This document shows, piece after piece, positions 8,199 to 17,127 of a stretch of DNA of 64,000 bases. A model generated the notes under the pieces. It had not been told where the DNA came from and did no database searches. It saw only the letters and a program-made list of their open reading frames with translations. A program made the translations under genes and the position numbers. Numbering within the stretch: position 1 is the stretch's first letter; each line of letters starts with the position of its first letter. The stretch lies in contig CAMTUU010000002.1 of NCBI GenBank assembly GCA_947085045.1, positions 1-64,000 on the forward strand, written 5' to 3'. This DNA is from Pseudolysinimonas_A sp947085045 (GTDB taxonomy: Bacteria > Actinomycetota > Actinomycetes > Actinomycetales > Microbacteriaceae).

Positions 8199-9563
8199 TC
8201 AGGCGGCGGGCGTCGTGGGCGGTGCCGGCGGGGTCGCGGCCGGCGCGTCTGCCACGGTGCCGACCGGGGTCGCGGCGGCCAGACGGGCCCGCGACTCCGA
8301 CACCTGCGCGAGCAACAGCGCCTCGTCGCGTTGCGACCCGATGCGGTCGCGGCCCGAGACGATCCGGTTGCGGGTGAACGCCAGATGCGTCGCGTCCTTG
8401 ATGTACTCCTTCATCACGGCGCCGAGCCCGCGGGGTCGCGCCCAGGCCTTCGCCTGGCGGCGTCCGGCCGCGGTGCCGAGGGTGTTGACCTCCGCGGCGT
8501 TGAACCAGCCGGCGGCCGCGTACTCGCCTAGACGCAACTGGGTCATCTTCGCCTCCCGGCGCCGCAGCAGCACGACGGCCACGACGGCGATCACGAACAG
8601 CGGCACCTGCACGAGGACGTAGTACGCGTAGAAATCGTAGACGAAGAACAGTGCCCCGTTCCAGAGCGCGTGCAGCATGATCGCGGGCACGAGCCCGATG
8701 AAGTAGAACAGGATGCCGCCGAGCGTCGTGCCCTTCCGCGCGGCGAGGCCGATGAAGAGACCGGTGAACCCGGTGAACATGACGTGGGCGAATGGCGAGA
8801 GGATGCCGCGGATGAAGAGGATCTCTCCGACGGCCACGTCGAACTGGCCCGATTCGCCGATCTGGAGGGCGAAGTACTGGATGTTCTCGGTGAACGCGAA
8901 TCCGCCGCCGACCAGCGCCCCGAACACGATGCCGTCGACCGGGCCGTCGAAGTAGCGACGCGCGACCAGGTAGATGAGCAGGATGCCGAGGCCCTTGCCG
9001 CCCTCCTCGATGATCGGCGCCTGCACGACGCTCTGCAGGAAGGCGGTCAGGTCGACGTCGGTGCCGGCCGCCGCGTAGAGGTAGGAGGCGCCGACGTCGG
9101 CGACGAGCGCGATGACGATCGACATCGTCGCGCCCCAGACGAACGCGAGCAGCAGCAGCAGACGCGGCTCGGGCTCCCAGCGGTCGATCAGGTAGACCCC
9201 GGTCAGCACGATCGCGAGCGGGATGAGGGCCAGGGTCGCGCCGATGAACGACAGCCCCGGGCCGATGAAGATGAAGAAGTAGGCGACCACCAGCAGCAGC
9301 GTGATGCCGAGGACGACGGCGGCGATGATGGCCGCGACCAGCAGCCCGCTGCGTGTGCGCGGATCGGTGTCGAAGATGACCTGGGGGGTCGTGGTGGTCG
9401 CGGTCTGCACTTCGGCGGGCGCCTGCTGCGGCAGCCGCACCGTGGTGTTCTGCGCGGCGTGCGCCGTCACCGTCGGCGTGGCCTGGGAGGCACTGGCTCC
9501 GGCGGCGGCGACGTCGCCCGCCGTGGATGCGGACTCGGAGTTCTCGGGGGTCACCTGGGACAT
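8199..9563 (-). CDS. PrsW family intramembrane metalloprotease
   Basis: 454 aa. An Ala/Thr-rich cytosolic N terminus of about 80 residues is followed by about eight membrane helices. The PrsW catalytic motifs are present: EEGGK (starting near residue 186), FAFTENIQYF, and HVMFTGFTG, with HALWNGALF later. PrsW cleaves anti-sigma factors in Bacillus; actinobacterial substrates are mostly unknown. The start is ATG 9563 because TAGATT (9576-9571) lies 7 nt upstream, a leaderless arrangement. An in-frame TTG at 9572 would fall inside that box. The C-terminal 100 residues are charged and cytosolic. Confidence 0.9.
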   Translation of the reverse strand: MSQVTPENSESASTAGDVAAAGASASQATPTVTAHAAQNTTVRLPQQAPAEVQTATTTTPQVIFDTDPRTRSGLLVAAIIAAVVLGITLLLVVAYFFIFIGPGLSFIGATLALIPLAIVLTGVYLIDRWEPEPRLLLLLAFVWGATMSIVIALVADVGASYLYAAAGTDVDLTAFLQSVVQAPIIEEGGKGLGILLIYLVARRYFDGPVDGIVFGALVGGGFAFTENIQYFALQIGESGQFDVAVGEILFIRGILSPFAHVMFTGFTGLFIGLAARKGTTLGGILFYFIGLVPAIMLHALWNGALFFVYDFYAYYVLVQVPLFVIAVVAVVLLRRREAKMTQLRLGEYAAAGWFNAAEVNTLGTAAGRRQAKAWARPRGLGAVMKEYIKDATHLAFTRNRIVSGRDRIGSQRDEALLLAQVSESRARLAAATPVGTVADAPAATPPAPPTTPAA

Positions 9564-9665
9564 GGCTGACAATCTATCCAGGTTTGGCGCCGCATCTCAC
9601 GCCGGATCGCGGGAACCCGGCGCCGCTCCACCACGGCGTTCGATGCCGGCGGACGCCGCGACGGC

Positions 9666-10178
9666 TCAGGAAGCGAACGCCGGGGGCTCGAGCTGGGCGA
9701 CGAGCGAGAAGACGCAGACGGCGAACATCAATCCGGCGTAGCCGGCGAGCACGGCCCGGGTGGACTCCGTGAAGGTGTCTTCGACCCGAGCGATCAGCTC
9801 CGCGGACACCCGGCTGGGGTCGGCACCCACGGCGCGGCCCCATTCCAGCAGCACCGACTCGGCTTCGGTGACCTGCGGGTTCACCGGATCGTCCCCCCCG
9901 TCGCGCAGCACGCTCTCGAAGAACGCCGTCGGGTAGGGTGCCGGCACGGCCCGGGAGAGCGCGACCGAGAACAGGGTGACCGCCCGTTCGCCGACGAGGG
10001 CCTCGAGTTCGTCCTTGACGTCGAACCAGCGGACGTAGGCCTCGAAGACGGTCACGTTGTTGAGCAGCGCGCGGTCGAGGGCGTTCAGCGGACCGGGGTG
10101 CTCGTCAGCGAAACGGCTCGCCGCGACGGTGGCGTCGACCGACAACTCGTCGTCGGACGGGACGGGAAGGAAGCCCAT
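9666..10178 (-). CDS. Conserved hypothetical protein, possibly AhpD-like fold
   Basis: 170 aa, all-helical by appearance. The core LNALDRALLNNVTVFEAYVRWFDVKDELEALVGERAVTLF and FFESVLRDGGDDP resemble a degenerate carboxymuconolactone decarboxylase/AhpD fold, but the CxxC redox pair is absent, so no peroxidase activity is claimed. The start is supported by TAGGCT (10190-10185) lying 6 nt before ATG, the leaderless spacing. It is followed on the same strand by prsW after about 100 nt. The assignment is weak; the existence of the gene is fairly secure. Confidence 0.6.
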   Translation of the reverse strand: MGFLPVPSDDELSVDATVAASRFADEHPGPLNALDRALLNNVTVFEAYVRWFDVKDELEALVGERAVTLFSVALSRAVPAPYPTAFFESVLRDGGDDPVNPQVTEAESVLLEWGRAVGADPSRVSAELIARVEDTFTESTRAVLAGYAGLMFAVCVFSLVAQLEPPAFAS

Positions 10179-10218
10179 GCCGTCAGCCTAGGTGGAGCGA
10201 CCCGGGGGCCGTCAGCAG

Positions 10219-10821
10219 TTACGCCGCCAGTCGGCCCTCGGTGGCGGGGAGCAGCGGCACATCGTCGAAGACTCCGGCCCGGATCGCCTGGAACACCTCG
10301 ACCGCGGCCTGCGCGAGGCGCCCGTGACTTCCCAGTCCCCGGCGGCGCGCCATCCGATCGTCGTGGATCGCCACCTCGGCGACCTCGCCGTCGACCACGC
10401 GCGCGCCGAGCGAGCGCGCCCAGGCGGCGGTCATCTCGGCCACCAGCGGGTCGTGCGACTCGATGCGCACCTCCTCGCCGCGGCTGAACGGCCGGGTCCG
10501 CACGAGGACCCGAGCGATGAGTCCGGCACCGAGGTAGGAGACGACCTGGTCGTCTCCTACCCAGCCGGGAACGCCGAGCACGTCATCCTGATCGATGAGG
10601 ATCAGCTCCTCAAGATCCTGACCGGCGTCGCGCCAGGCGACGCGGTCGCGGGGCGCGAATCCGTTCGTGTCGGGACCGACGGCGTCGACGATGCCGACGA
10701 CGAAGCCACGACCGCGCCGAGTCGGGCGCAACCGGAGCCGGCCGACGGTGGGGCGCGGAACCACCGGACCCGAGGAGAAGGCAGTCGGGCGCTGACGCTG
10801 GATACTCAGATCAGTAGACAT
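10219..10821 (-). CDS. Degenerate quinone oxidoreductase-like (MDR N-domain) protein
   Basis: 200 aa. The first half keeps a GroES-like fold signature of medium-chain dehydrogenases/quinone oxidoreductases (GFVVGIVDAVGPDTNGFAPRDRVAW). A complete family member has about 320 aa with an NADPH-binding Rossmann domain (A/GxxGxxG). Here that glycine motif is absent, and the second half reads as shortened remnants (HDPLVAEMTAAWARSLGARVVDG, then HDDRMARRRGLG). It is intact as an open frame, so it may have been repurposed. Catalysis with NADPH looks unlikely. Confidence 0.6.
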   Translation of the reverse strand: MSTDLSIQRQRPTAFSSGPVVPRPTVGRLRLRPTRRGRGFVVGIVDAVGPDTNGFAPRDRVAWRDAGQDLEELILIDQDDVLGVPGWVGDDQVVSYLGAGLIARVLVRTRPFSRGEEVRIESHDPLVAEMTAAWARSLGARVVDGEVAEVAIHDDRMARRRGLGSHGRLAQAAVEVFQAIRAGVFDDVPLLPATEGRLAA

Positions 10822-10881
10822 ACAACGGTCATAACGCGAGGTGAGAACACCCTATTCCCGCCGTCGCGACCGCATTCCTGG

Positions 10882-12270
10882 CTAGAAGATCTTGCCCGGA
10901 TTGAGGATGTTGCCCGGGTCGAAGACCTGCTTGATCTGCTTCTGCAGAGCGAACGAGTCGTCGCCGATCTCCTGCCGCAGCCAGCGCTTCTTGAGGATGC
11001 CGACGCCGTGCTCGCCGGTCAGCGTGCCGCCGAGTCGCAGGCAGTCGAGGAACATCTCGTCGGCCGCCGCCCACACCTGATCGGGCACGTCGATGTGCCC
11101 GTCCACCGCCGGCGCCGTGAAGACGAAGTTGGGATGGAGGTTGCCGTCGCCGGCGTGCGCGACCGTCGGGATGTCGATGCCGTACTTCGCCGAGATGCGC
11201 TCGATCGAGGCGAACATCGCCGGGAGGGAGCTGCGCGGCACGGCGACGTCTTCGATGAGCACCGTCCCGAGCGCCTCGAGTGAGGGATGGAAGGCCCGGC
11301 GGATGTCGAAGAGCCGGGCGGACTCGTCGGCATCCTCGGTCGATTCCACCGAGCCGCCGAGCGAGCGCATGACGGCCGCGATGGAGACAGCCTCCTCGGC
11401 CGCGCCGACGCCGTCGGTCTGCGCGAGCAGGATCGCGCCCGACCCGAGTTCGACGCCGAGGTGGGCCGAGATGCTCCGCACCGCGGCGGCGTCGAGCAGC
11501 TCCATGATCGCCGGGGTCGTGCCGCTCGCGCTCACGACGCTCGACGCCCGAGCCGCCTGCTCGACGGTCGCGAACTCGCCCTTGACCGTGACGGGGGTGC
11601 CCTTCGGCAGCGGTCGCAGCCGCAGCGTCGCCTCGACGATCACGCCGAGCGTTCCCTCCGACCCGATGACGAGCGCAGTGAGGTCGTAGCCGGTCACACC
11701 CTTGACCGTGCGATGACCGAGGTCGAGCAGCCGGCCGTCGGCGAGCACGATCTTCAGCCCGAGCACCGCTTCACGGGTGACGCCGTACTTGACGCAGAGC
11801 AACCCGCCCGCGTTGGTCGCGATGTTGCCGCCGACGGTCGAGATCGCGCGGCTCGCCGGATCCGGGGCCCACCAGAGTCCGCGGTCGAACAGCGCCGCGT
11901 TGAGGGCGGCGTTGATCACCCCGGGCTCGACGACCGCGAGTTCGTCGTCGACCGACACCTCGAGGATGCGATCCATCCCACGGGTGCTGAGCACGATCTC
12001 GCCCTCGCCGCCGATCGCGGCCCCGGCGAGCCCGGTGCCGGCGCCGCGCGGCACGACCGGGATGCCGTGGGCGCTCGCGAAGCGGAGCGTCGCCTGCACG
12101 TCGGCGATGCTGCGGGCCTCGACGACGGCGAGCGGGAAGGCCGGGGCGACGTGGCCCGACTTGTCGGCGCGCGCCGCGTTGAGCGCGGCCTCGTCGGTGC
12201 GGAGGGCCTCACCGAGCTCGACCCTGAGCCCGTCGAGGGCCGTCACGGGATGCCGGGCCTCCATGGTCAT
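10882..12270 (-). CDS. FAD-linked oxidase (GlcD/D-lactate dehydrogenase type)
   Basis: 462 aa. An N-terminal FAD-binding domain (PCMH type; VPRGAGTGLAGAAIGGEGEIVLST near residue 65, ISTVGGNIATNAGG near 130, VKGVTGYDLTALVIGSEGTLGV near 185) is followed by the C-terminal FAD-oxidase domain (DIPTVAHAGDGNLHPNFVF, LGGTLTGEHGVGILKKRWL). These are the signatures of glycolate oxidase GlcD and D-lactate or 2-hydroxyglutarate dehydrogenases, which oxidise 2-hydroxy acids at FAD. Substrate cannot be chosen from sequence alone. TACGCT (12283-12278) lies 7 nt before ATG, so the message is probably leaderless. It is divergent from the ada-alkA gene. Confidence 0.9.
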   Translation of the reverse strand: MTMEARHPVTALDGLRVELGEALRTDEAALNAARADKSGHVAPAFPLAVVEARSIADVQATLRFASAHGIPVVPRGAGTGLAGAAIGGEGEIVLSTRGMDRILEVSVDDELAVVEPGVINAALNAALFDRGLWWAPDPASRAISTVGGNIATNAGGLLCVKYGVTREAVLGLKIVLADGRLLDLGHRTVKGVTGYDLTALVIGSEGTLGVIVEATLRLRPLPKGTPVTVKGEFATVEQAARASSVVSASGTTPAIMELLDAAAVRSISAHLGVELGSGAILLAQTDGVGAAEEAVSIAAVMRSLGGSVESTEDADESARLFDIRRAFHPSLEALGTVLIEDVAVPRSSLPAMFASIERISAKYGIDIPTVAHAGDGNLHPNFVFTAPAVDGHIDVPDQVWAAADEMFLDCLRLGGTLTGEHGVGILKKRWLRQEIGDDSFALQKQIKQVFDPGNILNPGKIF

Positions 12271-12346
12271 GTCGACCAGCGTAATCGGGCGGGTCGTGTC
12301 CGATTCCCGCTGACAGGCGTCGGGGGGCGCATGCGAACCTGAACGC

Positions 12347-13750
12347 ATGGATGCCGCCTTCGCCGAACGATACGGCGCGCTGGCCTCCCGGGATGCCCGA
12401 TTCGACGGCCAGTTCATCGCCGGCGTGCACACCACCGGCATCTACTGCCGGCCCAGCTGCCCGGCGATGACTCCCAAGCCGGGCAACGTGTCGTTCTACC
12501 GCACGGCGGCCGCGGCGCACGAGGCCGGCCTCCGTGCCTGCAAGCGCTGTCAGCCGGATGCCGTGCCCGGCTCCCCCGACTGGAACCTGCGCGACGACCT
12601 CGCCTCCCGCGCCATGCGCCTCGTGCACGACGGCGTCGTCGAGCGCGAGGGCGTGCGCGGGCTCGCCGCGCGCCTCGGCTACACGCCGCGACACGTCACC
12701 CGTGTGCTGACCGCCGAACTCGGCGCCGGTCCCCTCGCTCTCGCCCGGGCCCACCGGGCGCAGACCGCGCGGAGCCTACTCGCCGCGACCGATCTGCCGG
12801 TCACCGACATCGCCTTCGCCGCGGGTTTCGGGTCGCTCCGCCAGTTCAACGACACGATCTCGGCCGTCTACCGGGCGACGCCGACCGAGCTGCGCGCGCT
12901 TGCACGACGAGGAACGCCCATCACGACGGATGCCGGTTCGATCACCCTCCGCCTCCCCGCCCGGGCGCCGTTCGACGGACCCGGCCTGTTCCGCTTCTTC
13001 GCCGACCACGGCATCCGCGGGTTCGAGGAGGGCGACGAGACGCGCTACGCGCGACCGCTGCGCCTGCCGGGCGGACGGGCCGAGCTCGACGTGCGACTCG
13101 ACGGGGCCGGGGTTCTGCTCACCGCGAAGCTCGCGGCGCTGTCCGATCTGCCCGCCCTGACCGCGCGCGTGCGGCGGATGTTCGACCTCGACGCCGACTC
13201 GGTCGCGATCGACGTGCACCTCTCCCGCGACCCCGACCTCGCCCCGCTCGTCGCCGCGGTGCCGGGGATCCGCATCGCGGGCAGCGCCGAGCCCGAGGAG
13301 GCGCTGTTCCGCACCCTCGTCGGGCAGCAGATCTCGGTCGCCGCGGCCCGCACCGTGCTCGGCCGGATCGTCGAGCACTTCGGCGACTTCCCCACGGCGG
13401 CGCAACTGGCGCAGCGCGGCCACGAGGTACTGCGCGGTCCGTCGACGCGGGTGCTCGCCATCCGCCGCATCGCCGAGGGCGTGGCCGCCGGCGACCTACC
13501 CCTCGACCCGGCCACCCCGGTCGCGGAGCTGCGCGAGAAGCTGCTCGCGCAGCCCGGCGTCGGGCCGTGGACGAGCGAGTACCTCGCGATGCGCGCGCTC
13601 GGGCATCCCGACGCCTTCCCCGGCACCGACCTCGTGCTCATGCAGTCGGCGGCCGCCCTCGGCATCTCGCCGTCGCCGCGCGCGACCTGGGCGCCCTGGC
13701 GGTCGTATGCGGCGTTGCATCTGTGGAGAGCACGCCCTGGTCGCGCGTGA
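12347..13750 (+). CDS. Ada/AlkA fusion: methyl-phosphotriester sensor and 3-methyladenine DNA glycosylase
   Basis: 467 aa. Domains in order: an Ada zinc domain with four cysteines (Cys34 and Cys38 in YCRPSC, Cys65 and Cys68 in CKRC) that accepts methyl groups from phosphotriesters; an AraC-type helix-turn-helix (about 85-185, GLAARLGYTPRHVTRVL and IAFAAGFGSLRQFNDTI); and an AlkA glycosylase (about 195-467) with a helix-hairpin-helix (LLAQPGVGPWTSEYLAMRAL) and the catalytic Asp in GTDLVL. It thus couples sensing of alkylation, transcription activation and base excision. No separate O6-methylguanine transferase gene is adjacent. Confidence 0.93.
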   Translation: MDAAFAERYGALASRDARFDGQFIAGVHTTGIYCRPSCPAMTPKPGNVSFYRTAAAAHEAGLRACKRCQPDAVPGSPDWNLRDDLASRAMRLVHDGVVEREGVRGLAARLGYTPRHVTRVLTAELGAGPLALARAHRAQTARSLLAATDLPVTDIAFAAGFGSLRQFNDTISAVYRATPTELRALARRGTPITTDAGSITLRLPARAPFDGPGLFRFFADHGIRGFEEGDETRYARPLRLPGGRAELDVRLDGAGVLLTAKLAALSDLPALTARVRRMFDLDADSVAIDVHLSRDPDLAPLVAAVPGIRIAGSAEPEEALFRTLVGQQISVAAARTVLGRIVEHFGDFPTAAQLAQRGHEVLRGPSTRVLAIRRIAEGVAAGDLPLDPATPVAELREKLLAQPGVGPWTSEYLAMRALGHPDAFPGTDLVLMQSAAALGISPSPRATWAPWRSYAALHLWRARPGRA

Positions 13751-13791
13751 CCTCGAGACGGCGGCTGCCCGGTGCGGTCGCCCGCGACCGG

Positions 13792-14265
13792 TCAGCGCCC
13801 GGTGGCGTCGGGGGCGCGGTCGACGTCGCCGCGCCAGCTGCCGGTCTCGGCCCCCTGCGCCTCGATGATCTCCTTGAACTTCGACAGATCGCGACCGACC
13901 TGGATGTCGTCGACCTGCAGGAGCGCGCCGACCTTTTCGACGAAGCCCTCGGGTTCCCGGTCGAGCTGGAGCGTGACCCGGGTCTTGTCGTCGGCGATCC
14001 GGTAGAAGCTGACGGCACCGGCGTGCGCGGGGCCGCCCGTGCTCTTCCAGGCGACGCGCTCATCGGGGTGCTGCTCGGTGATCTCGGCGTCGAACTCGCG
14101 ATCGACCCCGCCGACCGAGACCTTCCAGTGCAGATGCTGGTCGTCGATCTGCGTGATCGAGTCGACGCCCGACATGAACTGCGGGAAGTCCTCGAACTGG
14201 GTCCACTGGTTGTACGCGACGCTGATCGGCACGTCGACGTCGATGCTCTTCTCGATGGTGGTCAT
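13792..14265 (-). CDS. SRPBCC family protein (polyketide cyclase/START-like)
   Basis: 157 aa. One SRPBCC domain: IEKSIDVDVPISVAYNQWTQFEDFPQFMSGVDSI at the start, a beta-rich centre (WKVSVGGVDREFDAEITEQ) and a long C-terminal helix (DLSKFKEIIEAQG). This fold binds hydrophobic ligands; the close relatives are annotated as cyclase/dehydrase without known substrate. GGTGGAGG just before the ATG fixes the start. It lies between two divergently or convergently oriented genes and is probably monocistronic. Confidence 0.85.
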   Translation of the reverse strand: MTTIEKSIDVDVPISVAYNQWTQFEDFPQFMSGVDSITQIDDQHLHWKVSVGGVDREFDAEITEQHPDERVAWKSTGGPAHAGAVSFYRIADDKTRVTLQLDREPEGFVEKVGALLQVDDIQVGRDLSKFKEIIEAQGAETGSWRGDVDRAPDATGR

Positions 14266-14351
14266 GCCTCCACCCTCACCTGGAACGAGCACGCCGGGCA
14301 GCGGGTTGACAAGACCCGGAGGCTGACGCACCCTGCCCCTAGCATCGGGGA

Positions 14352-14810
14352 ATGGCCGCTGGAGAGACCGAGTCGCAGAGGATCGCGCGCAACTGGGACG
14401 AGATCCTCCAGGAGCTGCGCGTCACGCAGACCGGCACGCAGATCCTGCTGGGGTTCCTGCTCACGATTCCGTTCCAGGCCGCGTTCCAGGACCTCGACGG
14501 CACGCAGATCGGCGTCTACCTGACCCTCGTCGTCGCCGCGGCCGTCGCCACGATCCTCGCCCTCTCCCCCGTCGCCCTTCACCGGGCTCTGTTCCGGCGC
14601 GGGGCGAAACCGGAACTCGTGCGCGCGGCCCACGTCCTGCTCCGCCTCGCGCTCGCGGCGATCGCCCTCGCGCTGAGCGGCACCGTGTTCCTCATCTTCG
14701 ACGTCGTCATCGGCCATCCGGCCGCGCTCATCGCCGGCGGGGCGACGCTCGCCCTGACGGTCGTGATGTGGATCGTCCTGCCCACGGTGCTCCGCGGGCC
14801 GCCGGAATGA
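14352..14810 (+). CDS. DUF6328 family membrane protein
   Basis: 152 aa with four membrane helices. The family N terminus is clear: ARNWDEILQELRVTQTGTQILLGFLLTIPF, followed by helices ending in HRALFRR and a C-terminal pair. Function unknown. TAGCAT (14340-14345) lies 6 nt before the ATG, giving a leaderless transcript. The stop codon overlaps the start of the YihY gene (ATGA), so the two are translationally coupled. Confidence 0.82.
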   Translation: MAAGETESQRIARNWDEILQELRVTQTGTQILLGFLLTIPFQAAFQDLDGTQIGVYLTLVVAAAVATILALSPVALHRALFRRGAKPELVRAAHVLLRLALAAIALALSGTVFLIFDVVIGHPAALIAGGATLALTVVMWIVLPTVLRGPPE

Positions 14811-15793
14811 CCGGCACCGATGTGCCCGCGCGCTGGCGGGTCGCCGTGCTGCGCGCCTGGCACGGCTTCATGCGCCATCGCGGCATCGACGCCGCCGCGG
14901 CCCTGACCTTCTTCTCGCTGCTGGTGATGCTGCCGGGGTCGCTCGCGGTCGTCTCGGTGTTCGCGATCTTCGACGACCGCGACCGAGCCGTCGAAGATCT
15001 CACCGCCGTGCTCGACATCGTGCTGCCCGACCAGGCCACGCGCGATCTCGACGGCGTGCTGCGCGAGCTGCTCAGCCTGAATAATCCGTTCCTCGCCCTC
15101 GGCATCGCCCTGGTGCTGGTGGCCTGGACGACGTCCGGGTACGCGACCGCGTTCGGCCGCGCCGCCAATAGCGTGCTCGAGGTCGAGGAGGGCCGGCCGT
15201 TCTGGGTCTTCCGCGGACGGATGCTGCTGCTCGCGCTGCTGCTCGACCTGCTCGGCGCCCTCGTCATCACGGTGCTGCTCGGTCCGGGTGACCTGCCGGT
15301 CTGGGCGGTGCTGCGCTGGCCGGTGCTGCTCGGCTTCGCCATCCTCTTCGTCGCCGTGCTCTACGCGTTCACCCCGAACGTCATCCGCACGCGCCGGCGC
15401 TGGGTGAGCGTCGGATCGAGCTTCGCCATCCTGTTCTGGATCGCGGTGACCGGCGGCGTCGCGCTCTACGCCGTGCTCGTCGACCACGGGGCCGTCTACG
15501 GCTCGCTCGGCGGCGTGATCGTGGGACTGCTCTGGCTCTACGCGACCAACGCGGCGCTGATCGCGGGGCTCGAGCTCGATGCCGAGTTCACCCGACTGCG
15601 GCAGATCGCGAACGGGGAGGACGTGGCCCGGTCGCTCAACCTGCCGGTGCGCGACTCCCGGCGCATCCGGATGCTGCGGCGCCAGCGCAACGCCGACATC
15701 GCCGCCGCCCGCGAACTGCAGGACGACGCGAAGGACGGAGCCATATCGACCGATCGACCGCGACGTCGATCGACGCGGAGCGGTCAGACGTGA
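14807..15793 (+). CDS. YihY/BrkB family membrane protein
   Basis: 328 aa, six membrane helices. Typical YihY features are the HGFMRHRGIDAAAALTFFSLLVMLPG opening, WTTSGYATAFGRAANSVLEVEEGRPFW in the middle, YAFTPNVIRTRRRWVSVGSSFAILFW, and the late GSLGGVIVGLLWLYATNAALIAGLELDAE. The family was once called ribonuclease BN, an annotation now considered wrong; transport is assumed but unproven. A charged C-terminal tail of about 60 residues is cytosolic. Start ATG 14807 overlaps the DUF6328 stop. Confidence 0.9.
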   Translation: MTGTDVPARWRVAVLRAWHGFMRHRGIDAAAALTFFSLLVMLPGSLAVVSVFAIFDDRDRAVEDLTAVLDIVLPDQATRDLDGVLRELLSLNNPFLALGIALVLVAWTTSGYATAFGRAANSVLEVEEGRPFWVFRGRMLLLALLLDLLGALVITVLLGPGDLPVWAVLRWPVLLGFAILFVAVLYAFTPNVIRTRRRWVSVGSSFAILFWIAVTGGVALYAVLVDHGAVYGSLGGVIVGLLWLYATNAALIAGLELDAEFTRLRQIANGEDVARSLNLPVRDSRRIRMLRRQRNADIAAARELQDDAKDGAISTDRPRRRSTRSGQT

Positions 15794-15797
15794 TCCC

Positions 15798-16124
15798 CTA
15801 GGGCTGGGTGGCGATCGGCGTCGTCAGCGACGGCTCGTCGCCGAGCATGAGCCCGCCGTTGGAGTTCGCGCCCATCGTCATCGCTTCGAGCCAGTCGCGA
15901 CGCAGCTCGACCGGCTTGCTGCCGTAGTACTTGAAGAAGATCGGCACGTTGGGTCCGATCCACGCGGCGCTGCGCCCGTCGCCGACCGCCGGGTCGTCGC
16001 GCCAGTTGAGGAAGAACCCTTCGCCGCGGCGGAGCTTCGTGGCGACGACGGCCTGCAGGTGGGCCATCGCGCGATCGTCGAGCTCGATCTCGGTCTTCAT
16101 GTTCCCGTAGAGGATCTTGCCCAC
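15798..16124 (-). CDS. DUF7882-type small protein
   Basis: 108 aa, starting with GTG (GKILYGNMKTEIELDDRAMAHL). GGGAGG lies 7 nt upstream. The sequence is of a kind widespread in Microbacteriaceae and often mislabelled as ATP-dependent DNA ligase; the segment FFLNWRDDPAVGDGRSAAWIGP and FFKYYGSKPVELRRDWLEAM are the conserved core. The protein is far too short for a ligase and has no KxDG motif. Function unknown. It is convergent with the YihY gene, separated by only 4 nt. Confidence 0.75.
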   Translation of the reverse strand: MGKILYGNMKTEIELDDRAMAHLQAVVATKLRRGEGFFLNWRDDPAVGDGRSAAWIGPNVPIFFKYYGSKPVELRRDWLEAMTMGANSNGGLMLGDEPSLTTPIATQP

Positions 16125-16231
16125 GGTGCGCCTCCCTGTCTCGTGATCATTATGCGGTGCGCGCGGCTAGCTCGATGTGCGGATTTCGGCAAGCCCTGGC
16201 CCGCCCGCGGGTGGCGGCGTAGACCGGAGGC

Positions 16232-17122
16232 ATGCCGACCCCCACGACCGACCGCAACCCCGTCACGCGTTATCCGTCCGCGGACTTCCCCCGTCAGGAG
16301 CAGAATCAGCCCGGGCTGACCTCGGCGACCGAACCCGCCCCCGACCACGGCGAGAAGTCGTACGTCGGCACCGGGAAGCTCCATGGGATGCGCGCGCTCA
16401 TCACCGGCGGCGACTCCGGAATCGGCCGGGCGGTCGCGATCGCCTACGCGCGCGAGGGTGCCGATGTCGCGATCTCCTACCTTCCCGAGGAGGAGCAGGA
16501 TGCCGCCGACACGGCGCAGTGGATCGAGCAGGCCGGACGCACCGCGCTGAAGCTGCCCGGCGACGTGCGGAACGAGCAGCAGTGCTCCGAGCTGGTGCAG
16601 CGGGTCGTCGACGAACTCGGCGGGCTCGACATCCTCGTGCTCAACGCCGCCTACCAGCAGAACCGCGACGACGGGCTGGAGAACATCCCCTCCGAGGAGA
16701 TCGAGCGGGTGTTCGAGACCAACCTCTACGCGCCGATGTGGACGGCGCGGGCGGCGATCCCGCACCTGAAGCCCGGGTCGTCGATCATCACCACCTCGTC
16801 GATTCAGGGGTTCAACCCGTCGCCGCAGCTCATCGACTACGCGATGACGAAGGCCGCCCACGTGGCCTTCACGAAGGCGCTCGCCCAGCAGCTCGGGCCG
16901 ACGGGGGTGCGCGTGAACGCCGTCGCCCCGGGTCCGATCTGGACGCCGCTGATCCCGGCGACGTCGTGGCCCGACAAGGTCGAGACGTTCGGGCAGGACA
17001 CCCCGCTCGGCCGCGCGGGGCAGCCCGCGGAGCTCGCCCACGCCTACGTCTTCCTCGCGTCGCCCGAGAACTCCTACGTCTCGGGCGCGATCGTGCCCGT
17101 CACGGGCGGAAAGGGGCTGTAA
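16232..17122 (+). CDS. SDR family oxidoreductase
   Basis: 296 aa, a long-N-terminus classical SDR of the YghA/YhdF type. NAD(P) is bound by ITGGDSGIGRAVAIAYAREGADV (about residues 55-77). The active site shows Ser in TTSSIQGF, and Tyr and Lys in DYAMTKAAHVAFTK. PGPIWTPLIPATSWPDK and the C-terminal ENSYVSGAIVPVTGGKGL are typical of this subgroup, which acts on aldehydes or sugars; the substrate is not predictable. The small Rho-N-like gene starts 5 nt after its stop, so the two form an operon. Confidence 0.9.
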   Translation: MPTPTTDRNPVTRYPSADFPRQEQNQPGLTSATEPAPDHGEKSYVGTGKLHGMRALITGGDSGIGRAVAIAYAREGADVAISYLPEEEQDAADTAQWIEQAGRTALKLPGDVRNEQQCSELVQRVVDELGGLDILVLNAAYQQNRDDGLENIPSEEIERVFETNLYAPMWTARAAIPHLKPGSSIITTSSIQGFNPSPQLIDYAMTKAAHVAFTKALAQQLGPTGVRVNAVAPGPIWTPLIPATSWPDKVETFGQDTPLGRAGQPAELAHAYVFLASPENSYVSGAIVPVTGGKGL

Positions 17123-17127
17123 AGACC

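Noticed and set aside
14306..14311. TTGACA as -35 for the DUF6328 gene
   Set aside because: 28 nt from the TAGCAT box, too far for a standard promoter spacing.
15798..16124. ATP-dependent DNA ligase
   Set aside because: Common database label for this small protein, but 108 aa and no KxDG motif.
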